Positions 5,552-7,802 of a DNA stretch of 7,802 nucleotides are shown here, one piece after another. The stretch's first letter is position 1. Every line of letters begins with the position of its first letter. The notes below the pieces were generated by a model, which saw nothing but the letters and a program-made list of their open reading frames with translations, ran no database searches and had not been told where the DNA came from. Location of the stretch: contig JAGWVZ010000156.1 of NCBI GenBank assembly GCA_018970625.1, positions 1 through 7,802 of the forward strand. The letters run 5' to 3'. Both the position numbers and the translations under genes were made by a program. The DNA is from Myxococcales bacterium. GTDB lineage: Bacteria > Myxococcota > Bradymonadia > REDH01.

Positions 5552-7802
5552 ATGATGGACGCGTTGATTCGTTGGTCGCTCGACAATCGAGTGCCTGTAC
5601 TTGTGGCTGCGGTGGTGTTGCTGGTTTGGGGCTGGGTGCAAACCACGCGCATGCCGGTCGACATTTTTCCAGACCTGACGTCACCGACGGTGACGGTGCT
5701 CGTCGAAGCGAATGGAATGACGCCCGACGAGCTGGAGCGCCTTGCGGTTGTGCCGCTCGAATCGGCATTTCTGGGCGCTGCCTCGGTGCGTCGGGTGCGC
5801 TCATCGAGCATGGTGGGTTTTGGCATCGTCTGGGTGGAATTTGAGTGGAATACAGATACCGCGTTCGCGCGGCAGACAGCGCTGGAGCGAATTCAGCTGG
5901 TGGCGCCTGGGCTGCCCGACGAAATTGAGATGCCTGTGATTGCGCCGGCTTCGTCCATCATGGGCGAGGTGATGTTCATTGGCGCCACGTCAGAGTCGAT
6001 GTCGCAACGCGACCTTCGCACGCTGGTCGACCGCGACGTGCGCCGGCGGTTATTGACCGTGCCCGGCGTTTCGCAGGTGATTCCGATCGGCGGAGAAGTG
6101 CGAGAATTTCAAATTGTGCTGCGCCCCACAGACCTGTTCGCGCACGCGATAACTCCTGCACAGGTCGTGGCTGGCGTGCAGGCAGCGAACACGAATGTGT
6201 CGCTCGGATTTGTAAGGCAAAACGGCCAGGAATTCTTGCTGCACGGCGTTGGGCGAGTCACGCAGACATCGGACCTGGAGCAGGCCGTCATTGCCACGCA
6301 TGATGGTGTTTCAGTGCGGGTACTCGACGTCGCTGATGTGCAGATTGGCAGTCGCATTCAACGGGGACTCGCCTCAATTAACGGGCAGACGGGCATTATT
6401 CTGGGCATTCAGAAACAGCCTGGCGCGAATACCCTGGGGCTTACCGAAGCGCTGGACGAAGAGCTCAACCGCATCGCCGCGACACTCCCCGCCGGCGTGG
6501 AATTGCATCGAGACCTGATGCGACAGGCGGATTTCATTGAAGTGGGTGTCGAGAACGTCAGTCACGCGCTTCGAGACGGCGCGATACTGGTGGTCATTAT
6601 TGTGGGTTTCTTTCTCTTTAGTGTCAGGGCGACGTTAATAACCGCGCTCGCGATTCCCCTATCGCTTGTGGTTGCCGTGCTGCTGCTGCAATGGGCTGGC
6701 ATTTCGTTGAACACCATGTCGATGGGCGGCATGGCGATTGCGGTCGGCGCGCTGGTCGACGACGCGATCATTGACGTTGAAAACGTTGCACGTCGGCTAC
6801 GCGAACACATCGCTACGGGCGGAACTGCTAGTGTGCTCTCTGTGGTCTATGACGCCAGTCGCGAGGTTCGAGGTTCGGTCGTGTTTGCGACGCTGATTAT
6901 TGTGCTGGTTTTCGTACCGATATTCTTTCTGGAAGGTGTTGAAGGTCGGTTGCTGACGCCGCTCGGCATCGCGTATGTGGTTTCGCTGGGCGCGTCGTTG
7001 CTGGTAGCGCTGACGGTGACACCGGTCCTGTGCGCGTTGTTCCTTCCAAGCAGCCGTTCGGTTCGTTCCGACCGCGAATCCTGGCCGGTGCGCGTGCTCC
7101 GAGCCGGCTACGAACCAATACTGGCCTGGTCGTTGCGCTATCCTCTGGCGCTGCTGGGTGTTGCAACGCTAGCGTTCGTGCTCGCCATCGTACAGGCGTC
7201 GCAATCCGGGCGAGCGTTTCTGCCCCCCTTCAATGAAGGTGCATTTACCATTGCCGCGACGACGTTGCCGGGGACGTCGCTCGAAGAATCGGCTCTGCTC
7301 GCATCGCGCGTGGAACAGATACTGCTGGACCAACCGGAGGTCGCGTCTGCGGCGCGACGCACCGGGCGCGGCGAGTTGGATGAACACACCCAGGGCGTGC
7401 ATGCGACCGAAATCGAAGTACGTCTGCGTTCTGGCGATGGCGACACGAGCGCCCTCGTGGAGCGACTTCGTGCCGAGTTTGCGCAGGTCGCGGGTATGAC
7501 GGTCGTCATTGGTCAGCCCATCTCGCATCGTATCGATCACATGCTGTCTGGCACGCGGGCCAGCATTGCGGTGAAGCTTTTCGGAAACGACCTGACGGAG
7601 CTTCGGCGCCTTGCTGCACAGGTTCAGGCCGCCATGGAAGCGGTGCCGGGCGTCGCTGACCTGGCGAATGACGACCAGGCAGACGTGCCATTCTTCTCGG
7701 TCGACTTTGACCGTGAAGCGCTGGCTCGCTACGGACTGGACGTGCGTTCGGTGTCTGATTCGCTGGCAACCGCGTTGTACGGGGCCGAAGCCGGGGTCGT
7801 GT
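5552..7802 (+). CDS. Heavy-metal-type RND efflux permease (CusA/CzcA family), 3' truncated by window edge
   Basis: The frame is open for 750 codons to the window end. Family members have about 1,030-1,050 residues, so roughly three quarters is visible. Helix 1 (about 12-30) leads to V-D-I-F-P-D-L and the first periplasmic porter half. Helices 2-6 lie between about 343 and 497, helix 7 at about 531-549. The next periplasmic half opens with F556-L-P-P-F-N-E-G563, a hallmark of metal-type RND pumps. Helix 4 has D403-D404-A-I-I-D408-V-E410-N411. D403 and E410 match CzcA D408 and E415, essential for proton-driven transport, while CzcA D402 is Ala (A397). Positions corresponding to the CusA Met triad appear to be A568, A618 and H663. 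The pump should exchange protons for cations, but the ion is not predictable. The ribosome site GAGG (5540-5543) overlaps the adaptor stop, with a 10-bp gap before tandem ATGATG starts; either Met could be used. Confidence 0.93.
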   Translation, partial: MMDALIRWSLDNRVPVLVAAVVLLVWGWVQTTRMPVDIFPDLTSPTVTVLVEANGMTPDELERLAVVPLESAFLGAASVRRVRSSSMVGFGIVWVEFEWNTDTAFARQTALERIQLVAPGLPDEIEMPVIAPASSIMGEVMFIGATSESMSQRDLRTLVDRDVRRRLLTVPGVSQVIPIGGEVREFQIVLRPTDLFAHAITPAQVVAGVQAANTNVSLGFVRQNGQEFLLHGVGRVTQTSDLEQAVIATHDGVSVRVLDVADVQIGSRIQRGLASINGQTGIILGIQKQPGANTLGLTEALDEELNRIAATLPAGVELHRDLMRQADFIEVGVENVSHALRDGAILVVIIVGFFLFSVRATLITALAIPLSLVVAVLLLQWAGISLNTMSMGGMAIAVGALVDDAIIDVENVARRLREHIATGGTASVLSVVYDASREVRGSVVFATLIIVLVFVPIFFLEGVEGRLLTPLGIAYVVSLGASLLVALTVTPVLCALFLPSSRSVRSDRESWPVRVLRAGYEPILAWSLRYPLALLGVATLAFVLAIVQASQSGRAFLPPFNEGAFTIAATTLPGTSLEESALLASRVEQILLDQPEVASAARRTGRGELDEHTQGVHATEIEVRLRSGDGDTSALVERLRAEFAQVAGMTVVIGQPISHRIDHMLSGTRASIAVKLFGNDLTELRRLAAQVQAAMEAVPGVADLANDDQADVPFFSVDFDREALARYGLDVRSVSDSLATALYGAEAGVV

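Noticed and set aside
5552..7802. AcrB/MexB-type multidrug RND pump
   Set aside because: The helix-4 VDDAIIDVEN motif, the FLPPFNEG motif after helix 7 and the His-rich adaptor fit the heavy-metal RND group instead.
1..7802. Mobile element, CRISPR array, tRNA or rRNA
   Set aside because: No transposase or integrase frame, no spaced repeats, no terminal inverted repeats and no tRNA-like cloverleaf were seen. Genes fill nearly the whole window.

Overview
The window is a gene-dense stretch, roughly 60% GC by eye, with every gene on the plus strand. It reads as a chromosomal or accessory heavy-metal efflux locus of a Gram-negative bacterium. Outer-membrane, periplasmic and inner-membrane parts of a tripartite pump are all present, along with signal peptides and a possible lipoprotein adaptor. 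The phylum cannot be fixed from the sequence. A BlaI/M56 pair placed in front of a TolC-adaptor-RND cluster recalls Myxococcota/Bradymonadota-type or other environmental Gram-negative genomes, but that is a low-confidence guess.

Layout. Positions 3-110 appear to hold the last 35 codons of an upstream gene. Its TGA overlaps, as ATGA, the start of a secreted His- and Cys-containing outer-membrane-type protein (107-1156). A 148-bp spacer (1157-1304) follows. It is the only sizeable non-coding DNA in the window, and it carries a 9-bp tandem repeat, a promoter-like TTGACA/TAGCTA pair and a cluster of GCAC/GTGC dyads. Next comes a tight five-gene run: a BlaI/MecI/CopY-family repressor (1305-1697), an M56 (BlaR1/MecR1-type) membrane metallopeptidase (1694-2665), a TolC-family outer-membrane channel (2678-3919), a long His-rich periplasmic adaptor (3916-5541) and a heavy-metal-type RND permease (5552 to the window edge, 750 residues visible). 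The junctions are ATGA overlaps or gaps of 10-12 bp, so the run is almost certainly one operon.

Working model. The RND permease takes cations from the periplasm or membrane, the adaptor links it to the TolC channel, and the cation is expelled across the outer membrane. The M56 protein has no penicillin-binding sensor domain. Instead it has a loop between its second and third membrane segments with seven His and two Cys in 20 residues. In BlaR1 the equivalent loop is extracytoplasmic and helps pass the signal to the protease. The most interesting reading of the window is therefore a metal-sensing proteolytic relay: metal binds the M56 loop, the HERAH protease is activated, the BlaI-like repressor is cleaved (an Ala-Phe pair sits where MecI/BlaI are cut at Asn-Phe), and the promoter in 1213-1241 is derepressed. 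Histidine clusters recur in the first secreted protein, the M56 loop and three places in the adaptor, including an identical DHGHAH motif in the linker and at the extreme C-terminus. The permease has neither the full CzcA carboxylate set nor the CusA methionine triad, so its substrate is open.
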